Source of the DNA: Parashewanella spongiae
Lineage (GTDB): Bacteria; Pseudomonadota; Gammaproteobacteria; Enterobacterales; Shewanellaceae
Assembly: GCF_004358345.1 (NCBI RefSeq)
Contig: NZ_CP037952.1
Span: 1,240,001-1,304,000 of the forward strand
Reading direction: 5' to 3'
DNA: 64,000 nucleotides
Below the pieces are notes generated by a model, which saw only the letters and a program-made list of their open reading frames with translations, did not search any database and was not told where the DNA came from. A program made the translations under genes and the position numbers. Positions 17,290 through 26,920 of this stretch are shown piece after piece. How positions within the stretch are numbered: the stretch's first letter is position 1; each line of letters starts with the position of its first letter.

Positions 17290-17429
17290 AACTATTCACC
17301 GTTAAAATTTAAGATTTCACAAATAATAACAATGTTAATCTAGTGTTGGAATTATTTATGATTCTGTGTAATCTATCTTCAAATGGTTAAGTATTCAATA
17401 TTTAAGAATAATTATTTTAGGTTTTAAGT
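17290..17429. promoter_or_regulatory. argC-argE divergent control region with possible ARG boxes
   Basis: This AT-rich intergenic region must hold the promoters for both arginine transcripts. ArgR binds 18-bp palindromes of the TGAAT...ATTCA type. Imperfect candidates are GTATTCAATA near 17391 and GAATAATTATT near 17406. I cannot score them reliably by eye, so the sites are tentative. Regulation by ArgR is expected from the pathway. Confidence 0.4.
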
Positions 17430-18593
17430 GTGAAATTGCCGAATTTTGAACAATCACTCAGTGCTTTAGTCGAACTATCTTCAATCAGTTCGACAAATGC
17501 TTGTTGGGATCAAACCAATAAACCTGTAATTGATTTACTGGCTAATTGGTTTGATTATCTTGGTTTTAGCGTAGACATAAGTTTAGTGCCTGATAGCCGT
17601 AATAAATACAATATCTTGGCAAAACTTGGTAGCGGTGAAGGCGGACTGCTGTTAGCTGGGCACAGTGATACAGTGCCCTACGATGAAAGTGGATGGCTAT
17701 CAGATCCATTTTCAATAAAGCAAAAAGATGGCAGATTTTATGGGCTTGGTACCTGCGATATGAAAGGTTTCTTCGCTTGCATTATGCAAGTTTGTCGTAA
17801 TTTATCAGTAACGGATCTAACTAAACCGTTATATGTGCTGGTAACCGCAGATGAAGAAACCAGTATGGCTGGAGCTCGTTTTTTTTCAAAATCACAAACG
17901 ATTCGACCCGATGTTGCTGTGATTGGTGAACCTACAGAGTTGACGCCAGTCATTATGCACAAAGGACATATGTCACATCGAATTACGGTTTTGGGAAAAT
18001 CTGGGCATTCGAGTCAGCCAGCAGGTGGTGTTAATGCAATTGAAATTATGCACCATATTATTTCAAAGTTGCTGAAACTAAAACGACAACTGGCTTTGAA
18101 CTACAGTAATCAGGCTTTTGATGTTCAGGAACCAACACTAAATTTTGGTGCTATTCGAGGCGGCGACAGTCCCAATAGAGTATGCGGTCATTGTGAACTC
18201 GATATTGATCTCAGAGCCTTACCAGGAATGAAAGATGAGGAGTTGTTGTACTGGCTATCAGAATCCTCCAAAGACATTGCCAATCAATATGTAGGAAGAA
18301 TTAAGTTTGATGAAATCGACCCTAGTGCACCAAGTTTTGAACAAAATAAAGATAGCGATGTGGTTCTATTTACTGAAAAGCTCAGTGGTCATAATTGTTG
18401 TGCGGTTAATTACGCCACTGAAGCACCATTTATTCAAAAACTAAGTGGACAGACAATCGTATTTGGGCCGGGAAGTATCTCTCAAGCACATCAACCAAAC
18501 GAATTTTTGGCTGAAGATCAAATTAGTAAGACGCTGAATATACTGACTCAGATGATACAAAGATATTGTATCACTATAAACGACAAAACTTAG
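17430..18593 (+). CDS. argE: Acetylornithine deacetylase
   Basis: A 387-aa M20-family zinc hydrolase that releases ornithine from N-acetylornithine. Metal-ligand motifs are AGHSDTVPYD (His, with the catalytic Asp), GTCDMKGF (bridging Asp), ADEETSMAGA (general base Glu), VIGEPTEL, and AHQPNEF near the C-terminus. It starts with GTG at 17430, the first codon of a family-typical N-terminus (KLPNFEQSLSALVELSSISS pattern). It is divergent from argCBFGH. Presence of both argE and the fused argH(A) fits the linear acetyl pathway. Confidence 0.94.
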   Translation: MKLPNFEQSLSALVELSSISSTNACWDQTNKPVIDLLANWFDYLGFSVDISLVPDSRNKYNILAKLGSGEGGLLLAGHSDTVPYDESGWLSDPFSIKQKDGRFYGLGTCDMKGFFACIMQVCRNLSVTDLTKPLYVLVTADEETSMAGARFFSKSQTIRPDVAVIGEPTELTPVIMHKGHMSHRITVLGKSGHSSQPAGGVNAIEIMHHIISKLLKLKRQLALNYSNQAFDVQEPTLNFGAIRGGDSPNRVCGHCELDIDLRALPGMKDEELLYWLSESSKDIANQYVGRIKFDEIDPSAPSFEQNKDSDVVLFTEKLSGHNCCAVNYATEAPFIQKLSGQTIVFGPGSISQAHQPNEFLAEDQISKTLNILTQMIQRYCITINDKT

Positions 18594-18668
18594 TGGATTT
18601 GGCTGACACTCGGTTATTGCTGCATATTATAACCGTGTTATCTGAAGATGTAGGAAAGTTGTCTCTTC

Positions 18669-19098
18669 AACCTAGAAACATCAGTTGACTGCGTTCTCAA
18701 GCGTAGAAAAAATGGCTGATATTAAGACGTAGCTTGCAGCAAGTAGTTATTCTACTTGCAAAAGTTACAACGCAGATAGCAGCCATTTTAGCAAGCTTGT
18801 GAGCGTAGAGCATTTCACTCATTGGGTGAAAAACATGATAATAAAATCATCCAAATGCTCAAACAGTTACTCATATACTCAGCGTTCAACTGATGTTTTT
18901 ACCGTGAAAATAGCCGCTAACACCTATTCCCAAGCCTGTTAGTGAAAGCATAAAAGCTAAAAATCACTTCGCCTTTAGCTTAGGTTGGAAATAATCTTCA
19001 AATCTCAGCGAATACAATTTTCATGGTGTAGGGTGATAGAAAAATAGTAGTCAAAGTAAACGCATATGACATCTATGCCTATCATGAACGTTTAGGTT
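18669..19098 (+). repeat. R2 MITE-like element, long form, copy a (430 bp)
   Basis: Starts with AACCTAGAAACATCAGTTGA. After about 230 bp the inner end TTCAACTGATGTTTTT runs into a further 190-bp segment beginning ACCGTGAAAATAGCCGC and ending GAACGTTTAGGTT. The whole is nearly identical to 28435-28863. No gene lies between argE and 19990; the 18594-19989 interval is occupied by this and the next three repeat entries. Confidence 0.88.
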
Positions 19099-19255
19099 CA
19101 AGTATCACGGATACAGGCTATCATTGTAAATGCTTATTGATCTTCCCTCTAGCAAGTCTTGATACCGCTATTTTTTATGTTGCAATAGCCGGAGGAAACT
19201 CTAGATGCTATCTAATGTTTAAATGTCATAAGTCATTGAATTTGATTAATTTGTT

Positions 19256-19340
19256 ATTCCTGCGAAAGCAGGGGTTCAGCGATTTTTCATTTTTGAGCAA
19301 AAAGGCACTGGATTCCCGCACAAAACACGCGGGATTGACC
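19256..19340. repeat. Short dispersed-type palindromic repeat
   Basis: Contains ATTCCTGCGAAAGCAGG and, about 55 bp on, GGATTCCCGC followed by CGCGGGATTGACC. Each half is a small palindrome. This architecture is common in intergenic repeats of proteobacteria. It may form a hairpin in RNA. Confidence 0.5.
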
Positions 19341-19348
19341 GCCGTTTA

Positions 19349-19614
19349 AACCTAGAAAAATCGGTTGGTGGCGCTTTTAAACGCAAAGAAAATTTTCGAC
19401 AGCAAGGCGTGATTTGAAGTAAGTAGTGGTTACCGACATAAAAAACTGTCGTTACTTCGTTTCTACTTATAAAAGTTACAACGCAGCAAGCGGTAATTTT
19501 AACCAGTTTACAAACGCCATGCATTCACTCAATGGATGAATACACTTTATGGCTTTTATGGTTGAACTTGAGTTATTTATCTTACTTCTATGCGTTCAGC
19601 TGATTTTCTAGGTT
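19349..19614 (+). repeat. R2-related divergent element (266 bp)
   Basis: Ends AACCTAGAAAAATCGGTTG and TTCAGCTGATTTTCTAGGTT mirror the R2 ends, and the interior keeps AAAAGTTACAACGCAG-like sequence, but overall similarity is lower. A reading frame on the - strand here is repeat-derived. Confidence 0.75.
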
Positions 19615-19695
19615 AAAGCTTCAGCAGAGCAATTAGCTTGCTAGCATACTCTTAAACTTCATTGCATTTCTGCCAAAAATAATCATACATCAGGT

Positions 19696-19992
19696 TAGGG
19701 GCTGGTTATCTTTTAGGATTAAATTTTGTGCTATTTGAGCGTTTATCTGTTCAAGGCGTAAGCTGTGAAGCTTAGTCATCTAAGTAAACGGGTTACAACA
19801 CAGAACAGTGAACGCTCAAAAGCATCTAAGACAGCGTAAATTGGTCATTTCTACTGCGTTATCGCTTGCTTATTTGGAAACGAAGTAACGACAGTTTTGT
19901 ATGTCGATAATACCAAACCGCACAATCTCTGTCTTGTATAAAACGACCAATTTATCGCTGCAAAAATAATCACGAAAGATAAACAGCCCCTA
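19696..19992 (+). repeat. R3 MITE-like element, copy a (about 297 bp)
   Basis: Ends TAGGGGCTGGTTATCTTT and GATAAACAGCCCCTA are inverted repeats. The interior matches 43635-43893 and 51371-51636 but carries an additional insert near 19880-19912. Its right end merges directly with an R1 terminal repeat (19991-20010) that forms the end of the next gene. Confidence 0.88.
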
Positions 19993-21018
19993 ATTACTGT
20001 AATTGATATTACACCTTTCAAAGAAGTTGGATATCAATTCGGACATCCCTTTAGCAAGGAGTTCATCGAAGGCTGCACGCTCTTTTTTTAGATGAGGGTG
20101 GTATTTATATACACAATCCATTGTGTCTAAGTTAGTTGATGATGATTTAGAATCTTTTACGCATTCTCGTCTGAATTGTTCATGCTTTTGAGGAACGGAG
20201 CCAAGGTAATGAAAGCTTTGGCAAGGGAATTTATGCAGTTGGCATGTTTTTAATAATTGCTCTATAACTTGCAAGTTATCATCGACAATGATGATTTGAT
20301 CATAATTTTTATCTTTAAGTTGGGCATGTTTAAGGAAGCGCTCAGATTTATCTAAGCTATCATCCTTAGTTAATGGGTATTGCTCTTGAAATATATCTGG
20401 TGAAATGCCACCACAGAACAATTTTGTTTTTACTGATGATTGCTCGGAATTAGTAATTAAAATGAAGTCGACATGCGGCATTTTGGCTTTTGCTTGAGTT
20501 AATTGATAACCGATCGCTTTTTCAATTGGGAAAGGGGTAAAATAAAGAAGGCTCTCACTATATTGATTGGTAACTAAGGTTTCGTCTAAGTCGAAAATGA
20601 CAAGTGGGTGTTTACCACAAATACTACCCCAAATTTCTTCTATTAACAGAATTGGCTGTGGAACTGTTGGATCAGGTCTAGACATTATTGTCTCAAAAAC
20701 GATGCAGAATTTTTGTCTTATTTTATCGTAAAGCTTTTTATTGATTCCATGGTCACGGTTTAGGCTCTCATGGAAACTCAATAAATGATTTGATGGAGAA
20801 GGTACAGTGTTGTTTTCAGGCAGTGATAAGCGAAAGGCTGTACCACTATCTGGTTTCGTTATTACATATTTTCTTAAAAGTAAGTCATGACCAATTTTTT
20901 TACAGAAAGTGATAAATTCCGTTTGTATCCAATCAGATATCTCTTGAGTTTTGTCATTCCATGTAAAGTAAAATGAAGGTTGAACAGTTTGTGCCGTGGG
21001 TAAATTTGTTGAAGCCAT
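19990..21018 (-). CDS. HAD-superfamily (DUF2608-like) protein with repeat-derived C-terminus
   Basis: A 342-aa protein. The HAD core shows motif I FDLDETLV (near residue 143), motif II FILITNSE, a lysine in DKSERF, and motif IV IIIVDDN. This resembles the DUF2608 group of HAD proteins best known from Legionella and Chlamydia-like bacteria. The first 110 residues are unrecognised. A phosphatase activity is plausible but not shown. The last codons (reading CNINYSN then TAG) are encoded by an R1 terminal repeat, so the natural C-terminus was probably replaced. Only a weak ribosome binding site is seen before 21018. Its style is that of an accessory or host-interaction gene. Confidence 0.7.
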   Translation of the reverse strand: MASTNLPTAQTVQPSFYFTWNDKTQEISDWIQTEFITFCKKIGHDLLLRKYVITKPDSGTAFRLSLPENNTVPSPSNHLLSFHESLNRDHGINKKLYDKIRQKFCIVFETIMSRPDPTVPQPILLIEEIWGSICGKHPLVIFDLDETLVTNQYSESLLYFTPFPIEKAIGYQLTQAKAKMPHVDFILITNSEQSSVKTKLFCGGISPDIFQEQYPLTKDDSLDKSERFLKHAQLKDKNYDQIIIVDDNLQVIEQLLKTCQLHKFPCQSFHYLGSVPQKHEQFRRECVKDSKSSSTNLDTMDCVYKYHPHLKKERAAFDELLAKGMSELISNFFERCNINYSN

Positions 21019-21110
21019 ATGTCTTGTAACCAGCTAAAAAAATAGTTTTTCTATTGTTACAGATTTTTAACTTGTTGAAATGGTGATGGAATTAAACTTT
21101 CTTAATAGTG

Positions 21111-21551
21111 TTAGTTTGTTTTTATTGTTACTTTCGATGAAATACTGTTTGCAATAAAACAGTTCGCATGTGCTTTCTCATGAATTTTTTGTATGGTTTT
21201 AACTGTCACTTCAACGCCTTCCTCAAATACAATTTCTGGCGATAAAACCATTTCCGTTACCGCGAGTTTGCCTGATTCAATCCGTCCTAATATAGCCATT
21301 GCATTGTCTTGATACGACAATACAGGCAGCCTTTTTAAGTGGGCGATGGCTAAAAAAGTGAGCATATGACAAGAGGACAATGCGGCTAATAAACTTTCTT
21401 CAGGATTAACAAAGTGTTCATTACCTTTATATTCTGATGCCGAGGAAGCATTTACAGTCTGACCACTTCCAAATGTTATGGTATGGTCTCGACTAAATTC
21501 ACCATCATAGTTTTGTTTGTTATCCCATTTTATTAACGTATTAAAGCTCAT
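21111..21551 (-). CDS. OsmC-family peroxiredoxin
   Basis: A 146-aa protein of the OsmC/Ohr fold, which reduces organic hydroperoxides with a pair of cysteines. The two expected cysteines are in LSSCHMLTFL (near residue 61) and HANCFIANS (near residue 131), and the NPEESLLAALSSCH helix is typical of OsmC-like rather than Ohr proteins. Stand-alone gene; no regulator is adjacent. Confidence 0.9.
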   Translation of the reverse strand: MSFNTLIKWDNKQNYDGEFSRDHTITFGSGQTVNASSASEYKGNEHFVNPEESLLAALSSCHMLTFLAIAHLKRLPVLSYQDNAMAILGRIESGKLAVTEMVLSPEIVFEEGVEVTVKTIQKIHEKAHANCFIANSISSKVTIKTN

Positions 21552-21652
21552 AAGTATTCTCTTAAAGTATTTGGGGCATTTATTATTGGCAATTCGTGGT
21601 TGGTTTGTTAAGTTGGTTTACATCATATTAACTTTAACAGGGAGTGCTTATT

Positions 21653-21895
21653 ATGAAGTTAGTAGAGAAATTTGTCGCGCTTTTATTATGGCTAGGGATT
21701 TCTGCTTCGCCGACCTTAATTGGGATATTGCTTGGTGGGGTCGTGGGGCTCTCTAATGGATTACTTGAAATGTCGATTCTTGTTTGTGGCGGTGTTGGTT
21801 TTTTCATCGGAGGACTGTGGGCGGAAAAAGTTCGACGATCTACAGGCTTAGCTCATTTCTGGGGGAGACTCATTGGCGCAAGGGATCCTATTTAA
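21653..21895 (+). CDS. Small membrane protein, 80 aa
   Basis: The product has two hydrophobic, glycine-rich helices (about residues 7-30 and 40-60) and a basic C-terminal tail (EKVRRSTGLAHFWGRLIG). AGGGAG at 21639-21644 lies 8 nt before the ATG at 21653, which supports translation. I do not recognise the family. It resembles small inner-membrane proteins common in Alteromonadales. It stands alone between osmC and hpf. Confidence 0.65.
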   Translation: MKLVEKFVALLLWLGISASPTLIGILLGGVVGLSNGLLEMSILVCGGVGFFIGGLWAEKVRRSTGLAHFWGRLIGARDPI

Positions 21896-22202
21896 TCCTT
21901 TATCACGTTTATCGCAATAAATAATAAGGCGTAAAGGGATAAGTGATCACGATCACGAATTGTGATTATTCCAAGTGTTATAACGAACCATCGCGTTTTT
22001 TAAGATGTCTTACCTACCGAGCTTTGAAATTGTGAAATTGATTCAGAAACAGTCTTTAAGTGGGCTATACAAAAAGTACAGAGTGGAAAGCTGAAAACTG
22101 AGACACAAATGAACGATGCTCGACGCGAAAATCCAGTTTTTTAAATGAAGTCTTGTTATACCAATTTGGGTATTACGAAAGACTTAATACTAAGGAAGTT
22201 CT
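21896..22202. other. Intergenic stretch before hpf
   Basis: No gene or repeat was recognised in these 307 bp. The last 20 bp carry the Shine-Dalgarno AAGGAAG for hpf, and GTGATCACGATCACGAATTGTGA near 21942 is a partly palindromic segment (half-sites GTGATCAC and TCACGA..TGTGA). That could be a regulator site such as CRP, but this is only a guess. Confidence 0.3.
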
Positions 22203-22559
22203 ATGAAGATAAATTTATCGGGTCACCATGTAGACGTTACTGACACTGTTAAAGAGCATGTCAGTGACAAATTTAGCAAAATTGGCAAACATTTTCCTTC
22301 CTTAATCGCCCTCGATGTTACTATTTCTAAAGAACATAATGAATTTCAAGTTGAGTTACGTACCCACTACGAAGGTAGTTCGTTAGCCGCATCCGGAGCC
22401 AATGCTGTGATGTATCCCGCAATTGCAGAAGCAGCCGATAAACTGAACGCAGCACTGAAACATCGAAAAGGTCAGTTGAAAGCTGATCGTCATCAAAAAC
22501 CGACTTGCACAACACCAGAAATCGCTCATGAAATCATTCAAGATATGAAATTGGTATAA
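22203..22559 (+). CDS. hpf: Ribosome hibernation promoting factor HPF/YfiA family
   Basis: A 118-aa protein with the beta-alpha-beta-beta-beta-alpha fold that binds the 30S decoding region in stationary phase. Characteristic parts are INLSGHHVDVTDTVKEHV, KFSKIGKHFP, and AAADKLNAALKHRKGQLK-type helix. The short C-terminal tail (no long dimerisation domain) places it with gammaproteobacterial short forms. AAGGAAG precedes the ATG by 6-7 nt. The gene is isolated, convergent with the RND permease gene. Confidence 0.92.
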   Translation: MKINLSGHHVDVTDTVKEHVSDKFSKIGKHFPSLIALDVTISKEHNEFQVELRTHYEGSSLAASGANAVMYPAIAEAADKLNAALKHRKGQLKADRHQKPTCTTPEIAHEIIQDMKLV

Positions 22560-22587
22560 GATGGTGTATTGAGTCAATTTTGATTCA

Positions 22588-25500
22588 TTAAGTTGACTCA
22601 ATAACTGCTGATGACGTTTTGTTGCGCATGATCATAAAATAAGCGCTCGGCACCCAAATCAATGATATTAATGTGGTCAGTAATGTGCCCCCCGCGATAG
22701 CCACTGCAAAGGGCGGCCAAAAACCTCCTCCAGCTAGGATCAGTGGTAAAAAACCACCAATTGTTGTAACCGTTGTTGAGCTAATATGCCGCGTGCAGCT
22801 ATTTACTAGTGAGACAATGGTTTTGCTTTCGCCTGCTCTTGCCATTGGCTCTGTTTCAAGTTCAGCAATGATCACAATAGCCGCATTAATGGCCAGCCCC
22901 ATTAGCCCGAGTAACCCAATGATAACGGTAAAACCAAATGGGTAATTAAAGCAGTAAACGGCCAGCAAACCCAACCCTGCTGACTGAAGCGCGCTAATTA
23001 ATATAATTGCCGTTAATCGGAAGGAATTGAATGATAATACGAGCACGGTAAATAATAAGGTGAGCACGAGAGCAACACTTGACATTAATTTTCCGACAGC
23101 AGCGTTCCGTTTGGCACTTTCTCCACCAACTTCGATGCTATAACCCATTGGCAAATCAATCGCCATGATGTCTTGTTGCACCTCTTGCAACACTTTTGCC
23201 GGCAACACATCGGCAATGATGTAGGCTTCGACAGTATTAACTCGTTTGCCATCTCTGCGTGGAATTGCACTGCGGCTCACTTGCATTTGAGTGGTAGCAA
23301 TTGCAGCCAGTGGAAGAAACTGCCCTAATGGTGTGATGAGGTTCACTTCAGATAATCTTTGCACATCAGAATGATATATGTCGTCAATACGCAATCTAAT
23401 TGGGAGTGATTCTGTTTGTTCTAATAAAGTGCCACCAATGACTCCCGTTGTGGCCATCTGCATTTGTTGAGCTATCTCGGATAAACTGAGTCCAAGTGCT
23501 GAGCTTGCTTCCTCATTGACGTCGATAGAGACTTTAGGCGTGCCAGAGCTTAGGGTAGTTCGAGTATGAGTCACAAATTGTGACTGGCTAAGGCGCTGCC
23601 GAACTTGGTCACCAATTTGGTTTAGGGTATCGAGATTATTGCCGAAAACTCGAAACTCAACAGGTGCGTGAAATGGCGGGCCTTGTTCGAGTTTTCTTAC
23701 TAGAATTTGAGCTTTAGGAAACAAGGCATCAAGCTCATTTTGCAACTCAGGGATAAGTTGGTTAGCCACTGTATAGTTTTGTGTCTTTACCATGGCTTGT
23801 GCGTAGTTTTCTGCACCAGTTTGTCTCTGAGTCAGGTTATAGTAAAAAGAGGGAACATTTCCGCCAACTACCCAGTTTACTTGAGTAACACCATTTTTAT
23901 CGGTTAAGTAACTGTTTAGCTTTTCGGTTAATTGCGCTGAATTTTGAATGCTGGATTGCGTAGGTAAATAAGCTTCAATTTGAAACATATCGCGATCAGA
24001 TGAAGGAAAAAATTGTTCAGTTAACTGACTTGCGGCTATAAAACCAAGTAATGGCAACAGCCCAATAGACAGTGTTGTTAACAGTGGTTTTTTAAGACTC
24101 GCATTAAGGAATTGCTGGAACCGTCTTGTTAATTGTGGAAATTGAGCTCCATTATGAAACCAAGCATGATTACTATGATTACAAGCGCTAAAACGACCTG
24201 CCAATCCAGCAATGAGGGTATGTGATATCAGATAAGAGCCAATGAGTGCAAAAATAACTGAAATAGCAATACCCCCTACAAACTCACCTGAAGCGCCCGG
24301 CATTAGTACAATTGGAGTAAAGGCTAAAATAGTGGTGATGGTAGAGCCTGCTAATGGCAACCATAAATGCTTTAATGTGTTGCTAACGGCATCAAGCTTT
24401 GATTGGCCTTCAGCTCTGCGCTGGCCTATTGCATCGACGATGACAATCGCATTGTCGACCATTATGCCGAGTGCCACGACTAAGCCTGTTACTGACATCT
24501 GATGAATTGGTAACCCGACAAACTTCATACAGGTTAAAGTGAAAAGAGCAGTTAATGGTAAAGAAAGTGCGACAATCAAGGCATTTCTTAGCCCTAGAGT
24601 CAGCATCAACACAGTTAAAATAATGATAAAGCCTTGCAGAAGGTTGATCAGTAGTTCACCGAGCCTTGTCGACGTGTAGCTTTTTTGCTCGAACAACCAG
24701 TTAACTTTTATATTTGCAGGCACTAATTGCTGAAATTGCTTAACATCTTTTTCAACTTCACTTTGCCATAGATCGACTCGAGCACTGTCAAGCATTCGAA
24801 TGGCAATCATGACACCTTGCTTTCCATTCACAATCGCTTTGCTTGCAATAGGTGTTTTAGGTTGACGCTTTATAGTGGCAATATCTCTAAGCCGCGTGAT
24901 CTGATGATTTTGAGTGGCTTTAATCGGTATACTGCTAATACGTTCAAGGCTATCAAATTCACCATTGACTTCAATCAGCGCTCTGAAACTTAAGTTATTG
25001 ACTTTTCCTGCAGAGATTTTACTGTCAGCATGATTGAGTTGCCTTGCGACTATAGCTGGAGTAAGCCTTAGCTTAGCCAGCTTATTAGAATGCAAAGTAA
25101 CTTGAATTTCTTCCTCAGGCGCACCGTAAAGTGTAACGAAGTCAGTGCCGTCAATTAACCGAATTCTATTTTGTAATTCCTTCGCGTAACGGTTGATAAT
25201 ATCGATACGTTCTTGCGTTTTTCCTTGCCAATTAACTCCTAAAATAACGGTACTGGCATAACCAATTTGGTCATCTAACCTAGGCTCATGTACGTTATTA
25301 GGTAGCAGTGCTCGACTGTCATTGAGTAAATCTCTTGCCCTTGACCAAACCATTTCAGTTTGAGTAATTGAGTCTTTGAGCTCAATTTGAATGACTGATA
25401 CACCTGAGCGAGAAGTAGATTGTAAGAGCTTAAGTTCTTCCATTCGCCTGAGTTGGTTTTCAATGACGTCAGTAACGAGTGCTTCTACACGTTCGGAGGA

Positions 25501-25656
25501 TGCACCGGGGTAAGTTGTGATAACCGTTGCAAACCGATTGGTGATTTCTGGATCTTCCGTTCTTGGTAGGCTGCTTAGCGCACCGAAACCTGCGACGATA
25601 AGCAATGCGATAAATAGTGCAGCAAGACGGCCGTTTTCGATGAATGATTTAATCAT
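22588..25656 (-). CDS. RND efflux transporter, inner-membrane permease
   Basis: A 1,022-aa AcrB/MexB-superfamily pump. The N-terminus (FIENGRLAALFIALLIVAG, SLPRTEDPEI) is typical of the HAE-1-like group represented by VexF/MexK-like permeases. Twelve membrane helices are expected; the proton-relay region GLVVALGIMVDNAIVIVD carries the two conserved aspartates, and a second GLMGLAINAAIVII region lies near the C-terminus. It overlaps the adaptor gene by 8 bp. No outer-membrane TolC-type gene is present, so it presumably uses a chromosomal TolC. Substrates are unknown. Confidence 0.94.
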   Translation of the reverse strand: MIKSFIENGRLAALFIALLIVAGFGALSSLPRTEDPEITNRFATVITTYPGASSERVEALVTDVIENQLRRMEELKLLQSTSRSGVSVIQIELKDSITQTEMVWSRARDLLNDSRALLPNNVHEPRLDDQIGYASTVILGVNWQGKTQERIDIINRYAKELQNRIRLIDGTDFVTLYGAPEEEIQVTLHSNKLAKLRLTPAIVARQLNHADSKISAGKVNNLSFRALIEVNGEFDSLERISSIPIKATQNHQITRLRDIATIKRQPKTPIASKAIVNGKQGVMIAIRMLDSARVDLWQSEVEKDVKQFQQLVPANIKVNWLFEQKSYTSTRLGELLINLLQGFIIILTVLMLTLGLRNALIVALSLPLTALFTLTCMKFVGLPIHQMSVTGLVVALGIMVDNAIVIVDAIGQRRAEGQSKLDAVSNTLKHLWLPLAGSTITTILAFTPIVLMPGASGEFVGGIAISVIFALIGSYLISHTLIAGLAGRFSACNHSNHAWFHNGAQFPQLTRRFQQFLNASLKKPLLTTLSIGLLPLLGFIAASQLTEQFFPSSDRDMFQIEAYLPTQSSIQNSAQLTEKLNSYLTDKNGVTQVNWVVGGNVPSFYYNLTQRQTGAENYAQAMVKTQNYTVANQLIPELQNELDALFPKAQILVRKLEQGPPFHAPVEFRVFGNNLDTLNQIGDQVRQRLSQSQFVTHTRTTLSSGTPKVSIDVNEEASSALGLSLSEIAQQMQMATTGVIGGTLLEQTESLPIRLRIDDIYHSDVQRLSEVNLITPLGQFLPLAAIATTQMQVSRSAIPRRDGKRVNTVEAYIIADVLPAKVLQEVQQDIMAIDLPMGYSIEVGGESAKRNAAVGKLMSSVALVLTLLFTVLVLSFNSFRLTAIILISALQSAGLGLLAVYCFNYPFGFTVIIGLLGLMGLAINAAIVIIAELETEPMARAGESKTIVSLVNSCTRHISSTTVTTIGGFLPLILAGGGFWPPFAVAIAGGTLLTTLISLIWVPSAYFMIMRNKTSSAVIEST

Positions 25657-26791
25657 GTTGTACCGCCTTATGGGCTGTACGCACTCGCTGATTTGATACT
25701 AATTTGTGAATACCTGAAGATACAATTTGTTCACCATCACTGAGAGCTCCAGTGATAAAAGCTTGCTCGCCAGTGATGTAGAGTATTTCAATATCACGTC
25801 GCTCAACCTTGTAGGTATCATTTTTAGTAGGAAATAATGCATAGACATTCCAAAGACCTCTCACACCATCAGTTAATGCTGATACTGGTACCCAATATCC
25901 AGATTGATTAATAGTATTTTTCTGGCTGATATAAGCAATGTCACCGTGGGATAGGTCGTTGTTACTGGGCAATCGCAATCGGATTTGCCTAGTGTGGGTT
26001 GATTCATTAACGGCTCGGTTTACACCGATAATTTGAGTAGGAAATACTGTGTCATTAATATCGACATTTATAGCGTTTCCTATTTTAAAATCTTGGGCGC
26101 TCTGTGATGGAACATGGAGCATTACTTCCATTTTTTCTAGATTAACAAGCGTAAGCACAGGAGTTCCAGCGTTTGCTACATTACCTATTGACTGGTGCTT
26201 TTGAGTGATTTGACCAGTAAAAGGTGCAATGAGTATCGATTTGTTAAGACGGATTTTAATACCGATTAATTGGGCTTTAATACGCTCATGTGCAGCTTGC
26301 AGCTGGTTCACTCTGCTTTGAGCTTCATCCAAACCTTGCGCGGAAACGAAGTTATCTTCAATCATTTGATTATTTCGGTTTAATATCTGTTGTGCTAACA
26401 AAAGATCGGCGTTGTTTTGCTTGAGCGTGGCCAGTAATTGTTGACGCTCTACTTCAAGTAGTTCCGTATCCAGTGTTGCAAGCTGCTGATCTTTCTGCAC
26501 CATGTCACCGCTGTTTACATCAATCTTTGTGAGTTTTCCTGCGAGTTCAAAGGATAAAGCGGCATGTTGCTCAGAAGTCACTTGCCCGACATAGTGATGA
26601 GTTGTTTGGTAGTTCGGCTGCTGGTGGACAAATTGGCTTTCGACAAAAGTTGTTGATGATTGCTCTACAGGTGTTGAAGAATCACTGCAGCTGCTGGTCA
26701 TTATAATTAAGAATACTGCTAAGAATATTTTTAACCGTGTCACGATTACTGTTTGAATCATCCTAAGAAATAAGGTAGTTACGCCTTTCAT
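25649..26791 (-). CDS. RND efflux periplasmic adaptor lipoprotein
   Basis: A 380-aa membrane fusion protein linking the permease to the outer-membrane channel. It has a signal peptide (about KIFLAVFLIIMTSSC) with probable lipid attachment at the cysteine, a biotinyl-lipoyl half-motif GKLTKIDVNSGDMVQKDQ, a coiled-coil hairpin, then the second half-motif (APFTGQITQKHQSIGNVANAG pattern). The ATG at 26791 is preferred because AAAGG lies about 9 nt upstream; an ATG at 26824 lies against the operator and has no such site. It is the first gene of the efflux operon, divergent from tetR. Confidence 0.92.
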   Translation of the reverse strand: MKGVTTLFLRMIQTVIVTRLKIFLAVFLIIMTSSCSDSSTPVEQSSTTFVESQFVHQQPNYQTTHHYVGQVTSEQHAALSFELAGKLTKIDVNSGDMVQKDQQLATLDTELLEVERQQLLATLKQNNADLLLAQQILNRNNQMIEDNFVSAQGLDEAQSRVNQLQAAHERIKAQLIGIKIRLNKSILIAPFTGQITQKHQSIGNVANAGTPVLTLVNLEKMEVMLHVPSQSAQDFKIGNAINVDINDTVFPTQIIGVNRAVNESTHTRQIRLRLPSNNDLSHGDIAYISQKNTINQSGYWVPVSALTDGVRGLWNVYALFPTKNDTYKVERRDIEILYITGEQAFITGALSDGEQIVSSGIHKLVSNQRVRTAHKAVQHD

Positions 26792-26829
26792 CTCTTTTGT
26801 CCTTTGTGGGTGATAATTATCCATACTGG

Positions 26830-26869
26830 ACTAGACAGTCTAGTTTTTTAAGACTAGACTGTCTAGTCT
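26830..26869. promoter_or_regulatory. Twin palindromic operators between efflux operon and tetR
   Basis: Two related palindromes occur: ACTAGAC-A-GTCTAGT at 26830-26844 and AGACTAGAC-T-GTCTAGTCT at 26851-26869. Their centres are 23 bp apart, about two helical turns. They lie between the divergent efflux operon and tetR, exactly where a TetR repressor would control both promoters. Binding by the adjacent regulator is inferred. Confidence 0.88.
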
Positions 26870-26920
26870 TGTTTATGGTTAAATCATAAAAAAAATAAAT
26901 GACAATTTGATGGATTAAAC

